Source: Sambucus nigra | Lineage: Eukaryota; Streptophyta; Magnoliopsida; Dipsacales; Adoxaceae | Length of the DNA: 64,000 nt | Direction of reading: 5' to 3' | Assembly: GCA_949130495.1 (NCBI GenBank) | Contig: OX422211.1 | Coordinates: 442,998,219-443,062,218, forward strand | Part shown: piece after piece, positions 1-16,199 of the stretch | How the letters are laid out: the number at the start of each line of letters is the position of its first letter | How positions within the stretch are numbered: the stretch's first letter is position 1 | Position numbers and translations under genes: made by a program | The notes under the pieces: model-generated | Databases searched by the model: none | Told to the model about the DNA's origin: nothing | The model's input: the letters and a program-made list of their open reading frames with translations, nothing else

Positions 1-245
1 GTCACATATGATTTATTAAAGAGAGTTTAATTATAATTTTTGTGAGTTTGTGAAAGTTTTAAAATCAATTTTCTAAAGGGATAATATTGAAATTAGATTT
101 ATGGCGAGAGTTGACTTGTAATTTTATTATTATATTAGGAAGTTTTAAATCCGTTAATTAATTAATTAAAATAATTAATAAATGAGGTAAAGTATCCCTT
201 CTTTGTTCTTATATTTATTCACCTCACTCATCTCTTATTTTAATT
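1..245 (+). repeat. Left copy of diverged direct repeat (element E, LTR-type)
   Basis: This segment aligns along its length, with many substitutions and small gaps, to 7020-7234. Shared landmarks in order are GATTTATTAAAGAG, GTTTGTGAAAG, AATTTTCTA, CGAGAGTTGA, TTTATTATTATATT, AATTAAAATAATTAAT and GTAAAGTATC. The two copies lie in the same orientation about 7 kb apart, as expected for the LTR pair of an old element, although other duplications are possible. The repeat enters the window already in progress, so its true start is unseen, and I could not place its end or a primer binding site. Confidence 0.55.
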
Positions 246-380
246 TTATTTATTAATTTAGTTTAAATACTAGCACATCATTAATTAAAATAAACTTCCC
301 TTAAACCGTTATTTTAAAATCATACAAACTCTTCGCTTTGATCATGTTCACAATAAGCATGGATTGATATCCCTTACTTC

Positions 381-5950
<5,570 letters not shown>

Positions 5951-5964
5951 TAGACGCACTAGAT

Positions 5965-6072
5965 TATGACACATGGCATCCATTATGACAACACATGGAA
6001 CCATAATATGATGACGCGTGGTATCATAAGATGATGACATGTGGCACCATAAGATCATAACAAATGGCACCA
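5965..6072 (+). repeat. 23-bp tandem repeat with ACGTGG-like cores
   Basis: Units begin at 5965 (short first copy), 5984, 6007, 6030 and 6053, so the spacing is exactly 23 bases for the last three steps. Each unit has the form TATGATGAC followed by a core such as ACATGG, GCGTGG or ATGTGG and then CACCATAA. The array lies about 270-380 bp upstream of a TATA-like box at 6345. It therefore looks like an enhancer block in the U3 of an LTR, but that role is inferred from position only. Confidence 0.8.
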
Positions 6073-6344
6073 ATCTAGTTTATGTTTCCCATTTTTGTCC
6101 ACCTGCTCTTTCTCCCCCTTCTTTCTTTCCCCAATTTTTCTATTGTTCTCCTATAATATTCCCATCAACTACCACATATCCTCATATGACAATTATTTTC
6201 AACCACTCTCTCTCCCATCTTCTCCTTTCTTTTCCTCTCCCTTAATATTTCCATCAATCACTACACGCTTATACTAAATAAATGTTTTGCCCATCATCTC
6301 CTTTTTAGTATTTAATTAAAATCATCATTAAGGCATTCTTTCTA

Positions 6345-6355
6345 CATATAAAAGG
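6345..6355 (+). promoter_or_regulatory. TATA-like box of a putative LTR promoter
   Basis: CATATAAAAGG lies downstream of the 23-bp repeat array and about 670 bp upstream of the right-hand copy of repeat E. The arrangement enhancer repeats, TATA, then transcribed leader is what an LTR U3-R junction looks like. No transcription start can be proven from sequence. Confidence 0.4.
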
Positions 6356-7019
6356 GGATTTTTGTGTTCATTATGAACATCCAATTTTTAGAGAGGACTC
6401 ATATTTATTTCATCTTTGTAGGGAAAATTTAGGCTAGTTTAGTATTAATATTTTAGTTATTTCTTTTATATTTTTTTAGATAATTGTGTGAGGGAATTTA
6501 TACTCTGAGATAAATATTATGAGTTTGTGAGCAAAATTCAGATTCAAATATTATTGTAAAACTCATATTTGTGGGTGTTCTTCAATTTGAAAGCTAGAAT
6601 ATTTAATGGAAATGAAAGGAGACTTAATTTAAATATTGTTGTCTTCTATCTTTCTTTCCTTTTCTTTACACATCTAATATATTATTTTTACATTTTATAT
6701 GTGAAAATACTTTACCTGTTAGGCTAAATTCTCCATTCAAGGGCTGAGATGAAACCCGCATTGATGTTAATTTAATTATTTTATTTTATTTATTTATTGC
6801 GTTCCTTTGGAAATTACTTTGAACTTTCAATTTTTAAATTTATACCTCGAGAGAGGGTAAATGATTTTTGAGAGAAAATAAAATTTAAGAAAAACCTTCA
6901 TATTAGAATCAAACTAGATATAGATTTTTTTCAAGTGGAATATTATATGTTAAATTTCAACTCTAAATGGTTAATTTTTCCAAGGATTAAATCATCCCTA
7001 ATAATTTTTTTCCTAGCGA

Positions 7020-7234
7020 GTGATTTATTAAAGAGGGTTTTATTCTAATTTTGACAGTTTGTGAAAGATTTAAAATTAATTTTCTATAAAAGGTAATATC
7101 GAAATTATTTGGGACGAGAGTTGAGTTGTAACTTTATTATTATATTGGGCTATTTCAAATTAACTAATTAAAATAATTAATATATATACAGTAAAGTATC
7201 ATCCCTAGTTTGTTTTCACATTTATTAACCTCAC
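7020..7234 (+). repeat. Right copy of direct repeat E, cut by element C
   Basis: This is homologous to 1-245. The left copy continues through CCTCACTCATCTC, whereas this copy stops after CCTCAC and is followed at once by TGTTGGTGCC, the start of the LTR of element C. The break shows that C inserted into this repeat. CTCAC at 7230-7234 is the likely left half of the target-site duplication. Confidence 0.6.
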
Positions 7235-7800
7235 TGTTGGTGCCTAAATTTGTTTTGCTGATTTGTAATGCCCTTAGCCTAATTTAACAAATTTATAACC
7301 GCAGATAAGATAGTGAGTTGGGGAGAGATGAGAGTTATAAAGAAATATAAATATTTTATGTGGTTTAGCCCAAGGTGGTCATTATGTCCATGGGTACGAG
7401 GCCACCATATTTTTAGGGTTTAATAAAATCCTCTCAAGAACACTCTCCATGGTCTGAATAAATTGTTTTAGTTATTTTAGATGAGAGAGGTAGCAATCTA
7501 TTTATAGTACGTGGAAGTTAAAGAGGTGGAATACCTTATACACGAGGCATTTACATCTTTTACAATAATAGCCAGCTAGATATTATTCATGCCTATGTGC
7601 ATGGTGACTATGGAAATCCTATGTGTGATTGTTCATATTATTGACCCTTTGTATTTGTGGGGGTGGTCTGTTAAATGGCCTACCAATAAGATAACCGAGA
7701 AAATCATACTCATATGATGCTTAAGGGTCCACTGATCATGCTGACAAGTGTCATTATTTTATTGATCAACGTTGTTTAATTATTTTAATCTATAAAAAAG
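7235..7800 (-). repeat. 3' LTR of element C (end approximate)
   Basis: The sequence starts with TG directly at the break in repeat E. It aligns loosely with the LTR-like start of element D at about 22190-22450; shared blocks include TTTATGTGG or TTTATGCAG, GTCCATGGGT or GTCCATAGGT, and AGGGTTT. The inner boundary is uncertain and no clear polypurine tract was found. Confidence 0.5.
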
Positions 7801-8229
7801 CCCCCAGTACGTCATTCTTGATAGGAATGAGTGAAAGGATGGAGTATTATCAGTTAGGAGTTGATCGACTATTTATAAGAGACTAGTCGGCCGCCGACCT
7901 CTAGGACTTATGTCTCAGGCTGTCTTATTAAGGTGGTGGCAATTTTTTAAAATAATTGATAGGGAGCCTTCCAGGGGTACACTGATCATCTGAATTTGCA
8001 AGAAACAAGATGTAGTCGAGATCTGAAATGGTGGTACACTTAATCATTTCAAAAAATTTAGCCCAAGACACGTCACAGGTTCTATGAAGAGTCATTTCCC
8101 TCTCAGTCTCTTCACACCTTGAATTTCAAACTCAATTCTTTATTTTCAAGCTTGTACTCCATCATTTGAGAGAACTACTACTATTTCTTTATTTTCACAT
8201 TAAGAATTCTCTATTTCTTCTATTTTCCT

Positions 8230-11043
8230 TTCTTCTTTGTCATGATACATAGTAGATGAGGGTTCTTTAAAAGACTTTAGAATAGCATGTAAGATTCTTG
8301 AATGGGTGAAGACATAGCTAGTGACATGTCCTTGTGACCAGTGTTCATTAGAAGAGGGTCACTCTCTTCCCATTATCTTTATAGCAGAGCATGAAGTGAC
8401 TTTCCCACCGAATCAATTATTCCTTGGATTTTGTCAATATTTCGATGTGGTTCTAGCCCAAGTGGAACCAAATACTTGGAAATTAGTGTCAACTATATTA
8501 ACGAACCGTATATAACCCACATAGGGATAATGGAATTGATGTACTACTATAGCTGGGGGGCCACTTCTGATAACATTTATTCTTTGAAAACCTAATATTC
8601 AAACAGGGATTTGGTAGTAAATTTGCCTAATTCCAATAAAGATAATTGAGATATAAATTGATAGTTAAGAATTGGTAGTTTGCCCCTCTCCCTGAGGGTG
8701 AGGGATACATTGGGATACGCTATCCTCAGGAAGGGCAGGGCATAGGTTGACACTTTTTTATCTTTGTATATTTTTCTTTGCTCATTTGCTTTTAATTTAT
8801 TTAGATACTCGCCAACATTCTTATTCTTGTGTTTGTGAGAGAAAGAAATATGGACATTCCTCGTTTGTCTGAAGTGAATTTTGCTTTTCTGAAGTTTGTC
8901 TAGTCTATTTAATAAAGAACTGGGGAAAGTCATACTCATTCAGTATCTATTTTTTTGGATTACCGGAGTTCCATCACCTCATTTGTTACTCAGCCAACTG
9001 AGTAGATTCCCCTATCCCCCATTGATTTAGAGGATCCAACCTCCTCCTCCTTTATCGCTAATTTAGAATTTTTTCCACAGTTAGAGGGAGAATTTATTAT
9101 TGGATGTACCTCTTCCTCCTTTGAATCCTTAGACATTAACCTTGTGCCGACCATAACTCTTTCTCTCAAGATAGTGAAAAGGAAGACCCCCAACCTCATT
9201 GTTGGGACCAAGTCTTTACCCCCAAATGAGAATAGGAACTTTGAGGAGGGATGCTTCAAATGCCCTATGATCGTGGAACGTGATGAAATGAAGACCCAGG
9301 AGCCTCAATTCAAGAGGCTAAAGAAAGGCCTTGATGATCACCTGTAGATGCCACTGAATAATTAGCATAGCCAAGGCCTAGGTGGTACCCCTTTTGTGGT
9401 AGTGAACCCTGGCCTTGCTCGGGGATTATTAGGTTAAGGGGTTCTCCCAACCGATGAAGCTTTTGTTGTTACCCACTCAAAGTCTAGATTACTAAAAAGA
9501 GCCAACCACAACTTGGCTTTGTTAATTATCTCTTCAACTACTCTCCTTTATCTATTTATATTCTTATCATGTGTTTATTGATTTTCTTGAATTTTGTAGT
9601 TTTTGGTTGATTATGATAAACTTTTGAGAAAGGATGATCGATTGAGGGAGTCATCAGTGGATGTTGAGGCTTCATTCTAAGGCTTGAAGGATTCTCTGGA
9701 TGCTTCAAATAAGGCCAATAATGATGTCATGAAGGATCAAAAGAAATGGAAGGATATCGTGGAGAAGATAGAGAAGGACAATAATGATGTTATGAAGGCC
9801 ATCAATGATGTTGTTAAGAGGGCCGAGGATATTGAGAAGCCTATTCAGGATGTCGATGGCTAGTATCAAAGGTTAAAGGTGAAGTTAAAGAAGGAGAACA
9901 AAGATGTTTACACCAGGGGTTGGGAAAAGGAATTTTCCATTATAGTTGTACATATGTAGTAATTAAAAAGTCCTACTTTAAGGAAGGATATAATATTGCC
10001 TTAACCCAGGTCAACACATCCCTGAACTCCAAATTCTTCCTGCATCACAACTCTAGCACTCCTGCAGTGATCGAAGATGAGATTGATAATAACTAAGGGA
10101 TGGTTAAGTCATCTGCACCCTAAGAGATGTCCATAATTACTGCCTATCCTAAGGATGAAGTTACTCAGGACAAAAAGAAGGTGTAGATGTCTAGGGTTAC
10201 CCTTGTGGTTTTTGGATTATAATTTTGCAACTAGTTGCCTTTTGTAATTCTCCTTAACAATTTTAATAAAGTTGCCTTTACTTTCCAACTACATTGCATC
10301 TCGTTGTGATTTTTTTGGTACTTTTCCATACTTACGCCATGTTTATTTCTTTTAATTTAATTCCAGGATGGTTGTTATAGAATCTTTCGAGAATGACTTA
10401 TATGAAAGGAGTGTTCAGCTATTTGGGGCAGGTCACGAAGATCTTGATGAAATGAATTGTAAGGGATGCTCGGCATAGGCATTTCGAACCAAGTTAGAGA
10501 AGCATAACTCTATTCACACAGGGTATTTAGCTAAGTAGTAGAGACATATGCTTCTTACTATGAAATGATACTCCAAATGCAAAAAGATCATAAGGAGGCT
10601 CTTGCCAACCTGTCAATGAATTATGAGAAGAGGTTTGCCTTGCTTAGTACCAGCAGTAAATTTGATAAGAAGTTGCAGGATATCTCTTCGACCTTTGGTA
10701 AGAAGGAACTTGTGCTGAAATAAGAGGTGAACAGTGCTCAGGAAGTGGTTGGTTTATTGGAGCAAGAGAATAATATGCTATAAGATGAATTTAAAGGATT
10801 GGATAAGTCTTCCTGTGTTGATTAGAGTGAAGAAGCCTTAATTTTGGAATAGGAGAATGCTATGTTAATGGAGGAAATTAAAAAATTAAAGAAATCTAAG
10901 TGTGGTCGGTCGTCTAGGCGAGCTATCATTGCTCTCCCAATTGCTGAAGAGGAAAGGCTAAAAAGACTTTGTCGACTAGTCCGACGTGATACAAAATCAA
11001 TTTGATATCATCAAGAAATTAAATGAGAAGGTTAATCGTCTAA
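8230..11043 (+). pseudogene. Decayed antisense gene of element C, Transposase_28-like and coiled coil (5' part)
   Basis: The reading frame around 8340-8515 includes FPPNQLFLGF and QVEPNTWKL. This pattern (aromatic-P, then about 20 residues, then Q-x-x-PN-x-W) fits the plant 'putative gypsy type transposon' family (Pfam Transposase_28) and matches the equivalent place in element D. Acidic, low-complexity coding follows around 8990-9345, then highly charged Lys/Glu/Asp-rich coiled-coil coding around 9600-9900 and 10640-10900. A likely intron ends near 9597 (TTTGTAG). Many in-frame stops are TAG or TAA in places where CAG or CAA would suit a coiled coil. The gene lies antisense to the element, as in D. 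The function of this family is unknown to me. Confidence 0.5.
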
Positions 11044-11048
11044 CTGAA

Positions 11049-12297
11049 TGTAATAACCCGCGTAATTTTTGGGCTATTTTAATTAATTTCTGGAAAATGG
11101 AGGAAAATAAAGTTTTAGATAAAATTATTTTTATTGCTCAAATATGTTGAATATTATTTTTAAAGGCGAGAATTTCAAACGGTTTCGAAATCGGAGTTAA
11201 AACGGATTTTAAAATGATTTTAAAATGTTTTTAACTCTTGGAGTTGTTTTGGCTTCCAACTCTTCATTTCTTTGCCTTATTTAAAGGAGTCTTTTGGATT
11301 CCAACTCTTCATCTCTTTGCATTATAAAAGGAAGTCGTGGGCAACCCTTTTAACCTACTTTTGGCAGCAAATATATTTTATATTCCTCTTCTTTTTATAT
11401 ATACTTTGGCCCCTGAGATTTGTGAGTTCCAACCTTAGATTAGAGGTGTTCTTGGGGCTATTTTGTTGGAGGTTCTTGGAGGAGATTTTGTAGATCTTTT
11501 GTGTTGATCTTGAGGATGTGATCATTACTTTCTCATCATGGTTTGAGGTATGGGGTTTTACACAATATGCTCCTTAAATCTCGCGAGTGTCATTCTGTTT
11601 GAATTCTTGTTAATTGAACTCATATTTGAATTGATAAATTCTTTGAAATCTGGAGAAATAATTGTTGAATTATTTTGATTCATGCGGTATCACTATATTG
11701 TTGTTGAGCACGTTGTCATGAGATTTTAATATGGCACGGATGTTGAGTACCCGCCAAAATACCTATTCCCGGGCTATGGCTTAATAAAGCATATGCGAAT
11801 GGGGTGAGGCCTGGTGACCCATTGATGTGTTGTTGAGAAATTATATTGATAAATGCTTTGAGATTTGCATTTTGATTTGAATATTCGTACTCGTGTTGTT
11901 ACGCTTTATTCATTGCTAATCCGTATTTGTTGAGCATCTTTCCTGTCGTATTGTGTACTTCCCCATATTTTCTTTTACTTGGCAGGTTAGCGTGGATTTG
12001 AGCGCTTTGGATTATTGGGATTATTTTAGCGTGGAGTATTTGGGAAGAATTTTAATACAAGTTTGAAGAATTGTATTAATTATTTCATTGGTGTATAGAG
12101 CATTTTTATTCGAGTTAGATAGTTGTATTTTATTATTCGAGAGACGTTGTTGTATTTTATTTGAAGAGAATTGAGATTAGTGGATTTATATTATTGTGGG
12201 TTTATTTAGATTCTCTATACCTTGTCACTTGTAGATTTGGATTTATTTTATCGCATTAGCGCTCCGTTCGCTCTCTCCGGGCGGGCGGGGTGTTACA
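11049..12297 (+). repeat. LTR 1 of the three-LTR element
   Basis: It runs from TG at 11049 to CA at 12297. It holds a TATA-like TTATATATAC about 350 bp in and a GC-rich 3' end, GGGCGGGCGGGGTGTTACA. It is almost identical to LTR 3, including a region (GATTTGAGCGCTTTGGATTA) that differs strongly in LTR 2. Confidence 0.9.
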
Positions 12298-12532
12298 AAT
12301 GGTATCAGAGCTTAGGTATACGGCAACCCTCGGGGCTTGAGTTTTGGGTTCATTGCGTGGTTAGGAATTTTTGGAGATAGAAATTTTTAGGTGATATTCG
12401 TGATAAGTTTCGAGATTAGAGGCGAGAAATTATTTTTGGAGACGAGATTATTTTTGGAGATTGTTGTCCTGATTTTTAAGAGTTAGGCAGTCGACGAATT
12501 TAAAGGGCGAAATTCCATTATTAGTGGGAAAG
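12298..12532 (+). other. Internal region 1 with primer site and polypurine tract
   Basis: AA is followed by TGGTATCAGAGC at 12300-12311, the usual plant tRNA-iMet primer binding site. About 210 bp of non-coding leader ends in GTGGGAAAG at 12524-12532, immediately before LTR 2. No reading frame of useful length is present. Confidence 0.88.
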
Positions 12533-13788
12533 TGTAACAACCCGCGTAATTTTGGGCTATTTTAATTAATTTTTGGAAAATGGAGAAAAATAAAGTTTTT
12601 GATAAAATTATTTTTATTGCTCAAATATGTTGGTTATTATTTTTAAAGGCGATAATTTCAAACGGTTTCGAAAACGGATTTTAAAATAATTTTTAAATGT
12701 TTTTAACTCTTGGAATTCTAAGTCGGCGAACATTAAGTAATTTTCAAGAGTTGTTTTGACTTCCAACTCTTCATTTCTTTGCCTTATTTAAAGGAGTCTT
12801 TTGGCTTCCAACTCTTCATTTCTTTTCATTATGAAAGGAAGTCGTGGGTAACCCTTTTAACCTACTTTAAGCACAAATTTTGGCAGCAAATATATTTTAT
12901 ATTCCTCTTTTTTTTATATACACATTGGCCCTTGAGATTTGTGAGTTCCAACCTTAGATTAGAGGTGTTCTTGGGGCTATTTTGTTGGAGGTTCTTGGAG
13001 GAGATTTTGTAGATCTTTTGTGTTGATCTTGAGGATGTGATCATTGCTTTCTCATCATGGTTTGAGGTATGGGGTTTTACACAATATGCTCCTTAAATCT
13101 CGCGAGTGTCATTCTATTTGAATTCTTGTTAATTGATCTCATATTTGAATTGATAAATTCTTTGAAATCTGGAGAAATAATTGTTGAATTATTTTGATTC
13201 ATGCGGTATCACTATATTGTTGTTGAGCACGTTGTCATGAGATTTTAATATGGCACGGATATTGAGTACCCGCCAAAATACCTATTCCCGGGCTATGGCT
13301 TAATAAAGCATATGCGAATGGGGTGAGGCCTGGTGACCCGGTTAAAGTGTTGTTGAGAAATTATATTGATAAATGCTTTGAGATTTGCATTTGATTTGAA
13401 TATACGTACTCGTGTTGTTACATTTTATTCATTGCTAAAATATATTTGTTGAGCATCTTTCTTGTCATATTGTGTACTTCCCCATATTTTCTTTTAGTTG
13501 GCAGGTCAGCGCGGATTTTGGGGCGTTATGGAGATTGATTTTAGCGAGGATTGTTTGGGAAAGATTTGTATTATTTTGATGTATCTTTGGAGATTTGTAT
13601 TTTATTTTCGAGTTAGTTGTTGTATGTAATTCGAGAGATTTGGTATTTAATTTGAAGAGATTGAGATTTATAGTTTCTCTTTTGTTGTTGTGGGACTTAG
13701 ATGCTCTATTCCTTGTGATTTGTGGATTTGGATTTATTTCATCGCATTAGCGCTCCGTTCGCTCTCCCCGGACGGGCGGGCTGTTACA
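12533..13788 (+). repeat. LTR 2 (middle LTR) of the three-LTR element
   Basis: Termini are the same type as LTR 1 and LTR 3. It carries private segments, for example CTAAGTCGGCGAACATTAAG near 12720 and a different U5-proximal block around 13500-13680. It is clearly more diverged from the two outer LTRs than they are from each other. Confidence 0.9.
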
Positions 13789-14025
13789 AATGGTATCAGA
13801 GCTTAGGTATACGGCAACCTTCGGGGCTTGGGTTTTGGTTCATTGCATGGTTCGCAATTTTTGGAGATAGAAAATTTTAGGTGATATTCGTGATAGGTTT
13901 CGAGATTAGAGGTGAGGAATTATTTTTGGAGACGAAATTATTTTTGGAGATAGTGTAGTGGCCTGATTTTGTGAGTTAGGCATTCGGCAAATTTCGAGGG
14001 CGAAATTCCATTGTTAGTGGGGAAG
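13789..14025 (+). other. Internal region 2 with primer site and polypurine tract
   Basis: The primer site TGGTATCAGAGC lies at 13791-13802 and a purine-rich GTGGGGAAG precedes LTR 3. The sequence is closely similar to internal region 1, with scattered substitutions, and non-coding. Confidence 0.88.
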
Positions 14026-15263
14026 TGTAATAACCCGCGTAATTTTTGGGCTATTTTAATTAATTTCTGGAAAATGGAGGAAAATAAAGTTTTAGGTAAA
14101 ATTATTTTTATTGCTCAAATATGTTGAATATTATTTTTAAAGGCGATAATTTCAAACGGTTTCGAAATCGGAGTTAAAACGGATTTTAAAATGTTTTTAA
14201 CTCTTGGAGTTGTTTTGGCTTCCAACTCTTCATTTCTTTGCGTTATTTAAAGGAGTCTTTTGGATTCCAACTCGTCATCTCTTTGCATTATAAAAGGAAG
14301 TCGTGGGCAACCCTTTTAACATACTTTTGGCAGCAAATATATTTGATATTCCTCTTCTTTTTATATATACTTTGGTCCTTGAGATTTGTGAGTTCCAACC
14401 TTAGATTAGAGGTGTTCTTGGGGCTATTTTGTTGCAGGTTCTTGGAGGAGATTTTGTAGATCTTTTGTGTTGATCTTGAGGATGTGATCATTGGTTTCTC
14501 ATCATGGTTTGAGGTATGGGGTTTTACACAATATGCTCCTTAAATCTCGCGAGTGTCATTCAGTTTGAATTCTTGTTAATTGAACTCATATTTGAATTGA
14601 TAAATTCTTTAAAATCTGGAGAAATAATTGTTGAATTATTTTGATTCATGTGGTATCACTATATTATTGTTGAGCACGTTGTCATGAGATTTTAATATGG
14701 CACAAATGTTGAGTACCCGCCAAAATACCTATTCCCGGGCTATGGCTTGATAAAGCATATGCGAATGGGGTGAGGCCTGGTGACCCATTGATGTGTTGTT
14801 GAGAAATTATATTGATAAATGCTTTGAGATTTTCATTTTGATTTGAATATTCGTACTCGTGTTGTTACGCTTTATTCATTGCTAATCCGTATTTGTTGAG
14901 CATCTTTCCTGTCGTATTGTGTACTTCCCCATATTTTCTTTTAGTTGGCAGGTTAGCGTGGATTTGAGCGCTTTGGATTATTGGGATTATTTTAGCGTGG
15001 AGTATTTGGGAAGAATTTTAATACAAGTTGGAAGAATTGTATTAATTATTTCATTGGTGTATAGAGCATTTTTATTCGAGTTAGATAGTTGTATTTTATT
15101 ATTCGAGAGACGTTGTTGTATTTTATTTGAAGAGAATTGAGATTAGTGGATTTATATTATTGTGGGTTTATTTAGATGCTCTATACCTTGTCACTTGTAG
15201 AATTGGATTTATTTTATCGCATTAGCGCTCCGTTCGCTCTCTCCGGGCGGGCGGGGTGTTACA
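14026..15263 (+). repeat. LTR 3 of the three-LTR element
   Basis: It begins with TG and ends with GTTACA at 15263. It is nearly identical to LTR 1 apart from scattered substitutions and loss of one short repeat of ATTTTAAAATG near its 5' end. Identity of the two outer LTRs, together with flanking target repeats, is the expected signature of one integration event. Confidence 0.9.
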
Positions 15264-15268
15264 CTTAA

Positions 15269-15717
15269 CCTTTCCATACTCTCTGTATGAATGGATATGA
15301 TGAAGCTTTTGCACAAATGGTTGAAGAATTGGAACAAGCCAGGAGAGAGTGTCATAAATGGGGATGGTTCAATGCCCTGACACTCTTGAAAGTGCTTTAA
15401 AAAGACCCTTTGTGGTATTGGCATGATCGAGGGTGTTTGGACCATCCTACTCCTACCTTTAAATTGCACATAAAGTGGAATTCTATTGATGTCTCATAAG
15501 GAAACATCTGGAGGATTGGGGCCTTTATGGAAATGATACACTTAGCCGACTTCTACACCTGGTAAATAGGCCCCAATCTATTAGATAGAAGAGGACTAGA
15601 GAGTTAGGGTCCACTGTTCTTCCTTTGACTTTGGATGTTACTCTTGAGGAATGGAGAAAGCTCTTGGGAAGAATCCAGCAAAATGAGAAGTTTTTATGTT
15701 TTCTTTGTAATGAATAG
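15269..15717 (+). pseudogene. Decayed antisense gene of element C (3' part)
   Basis: This continues the C gene downstream of the three-LTR insertion. One frame encodes a charged, helix-prone stretch beginning YDEAFAQMVEELEQARRE near 15300, then WGWFNALTLLK. Its stops again fit TAA or TAG for a glutamine codon. A frame change near 15530 leads into LTLDVTLEEWRKLL and ends at TAG 15715-15717. I do not recognise this domain. Its helical character fits the C-terminal coiled coil of the family. Confidence 0.4.
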
Positions 15718-16150
15718 GTGTGATGGACAATAACTTGTAGTAACATAAGAGCAATGAGAAATTTTAAAAAAGATCTTATTTTTTTAATATAACTTGTATT
15801 ATTCCTCTGTGTTCCTTTGTATTATTATCACCTACCATTAGTTTAACATTATGATTATGTGGTCAGTTGTTATCCATCTAATTTTCTTGACCGATTACCA
15901 TTTTGGAAAAACATAGGCTGTCAGTCTTAGGTCTTATTAACGTATTTATGGTCATTTAAATGGATCTTGTCATTTTTGACTAGGTGTTTATGTTGGTTAC
16001 CATTGGCGACTAATTACATAGTTTGTTTTTCCTGTTGTTTTGAGATTTATACATATCCCATTCCCCAAAAAATGAAAATAAAAGATGAACAAGGATATTA
16101 ACTTATAATAAACATGACGTTTTTCGTTGAAGCTAAAAAAGACACATTAC
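15718..16150. other. Spacer of element C
   Basis: AT-rich sequence with no coding. It ends in A-rich sequence (CCCAAAAAATGAAAATAAAA type) similar to that preceding the integrase of element D, which marks it as the convergent spacer between antisense gene and pol. The pol itself is missing here. Confidence 0.4.
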
Positions 16151-16199
16151 ATAAAATTAAAAGATTCCATTCATAGTGATGATAATATTTTCGATACGA

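Larger units (their letters stand above)
11049..15263 (+). mobile_element. Non-autonomous LTR element: three LTRs, two minimal internal regions
   Basis: Three copies of a roughly 1.24-kb LTR alternate with two internal segments of 235 and 237 bp. Each LTR starts TGTAA(C/T)AACCCGCG and ends GTTACA. Each internal segment opens with a tRNA-iMet-type primer site, TGGTATCAGAGC, and closes with a purine-rich tract (GTGGGAAAG or GTGGGGAAG) against the next LTR. There is no coding sequence. The flanks are CTGAA (11044-11048) and CTTAA (15264-15268), a five-base target duplication with one change. The element lies inside the decayed antisense gene of element C, whose coding sense resumes downstream. 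It resembles an oversized TRIM and must rely on the enzymes of another element. Confidence 0.88.
7235..16150 (-). mobile_element. Degenerate Tat-like Ty3/gypsy element C
   Basis: The order on the plus strand is LTR (7235 to about 7800), a decayed plus-strand gene, then an AT-rich spacer. This matches elements A, B and D, in which the element itself runs on the minus strand and carries an extra gene antisense to pol. The expected minus-strand pol after about 16150 is absent and replaced by LTR-like sequence G. The spacer around 16050-16150 resembles the one just before the integrase remnant of D at 26868-26960. A non-autonomous three-LTR element is inserted at 11049. Assignment to Tat rests on this shared architecture, not on pol. 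Confidence 0.55.

Noticed and set aside
12300..12311. tRNA gene fragment
   Set aside because: TGGTATCAGAGC is the complement of the tRNA-iMet 3' end used as primer site; no cloverleaf is present around it.
11272..14491. Three similar 73-77 codon frames (and reverse ones) repeated about every 1.5 kb
   Set aside because: They lie inside the LTRs of the three-LTR element and vary with LTR substitutions; they are not genes.
11049..15263. Tandem satellite DNA
   Set aside because: The 1.5-kb periodicity is explained by LTRs with TG...CA ends, primer sites, purine tracts and a flanking target repeat.
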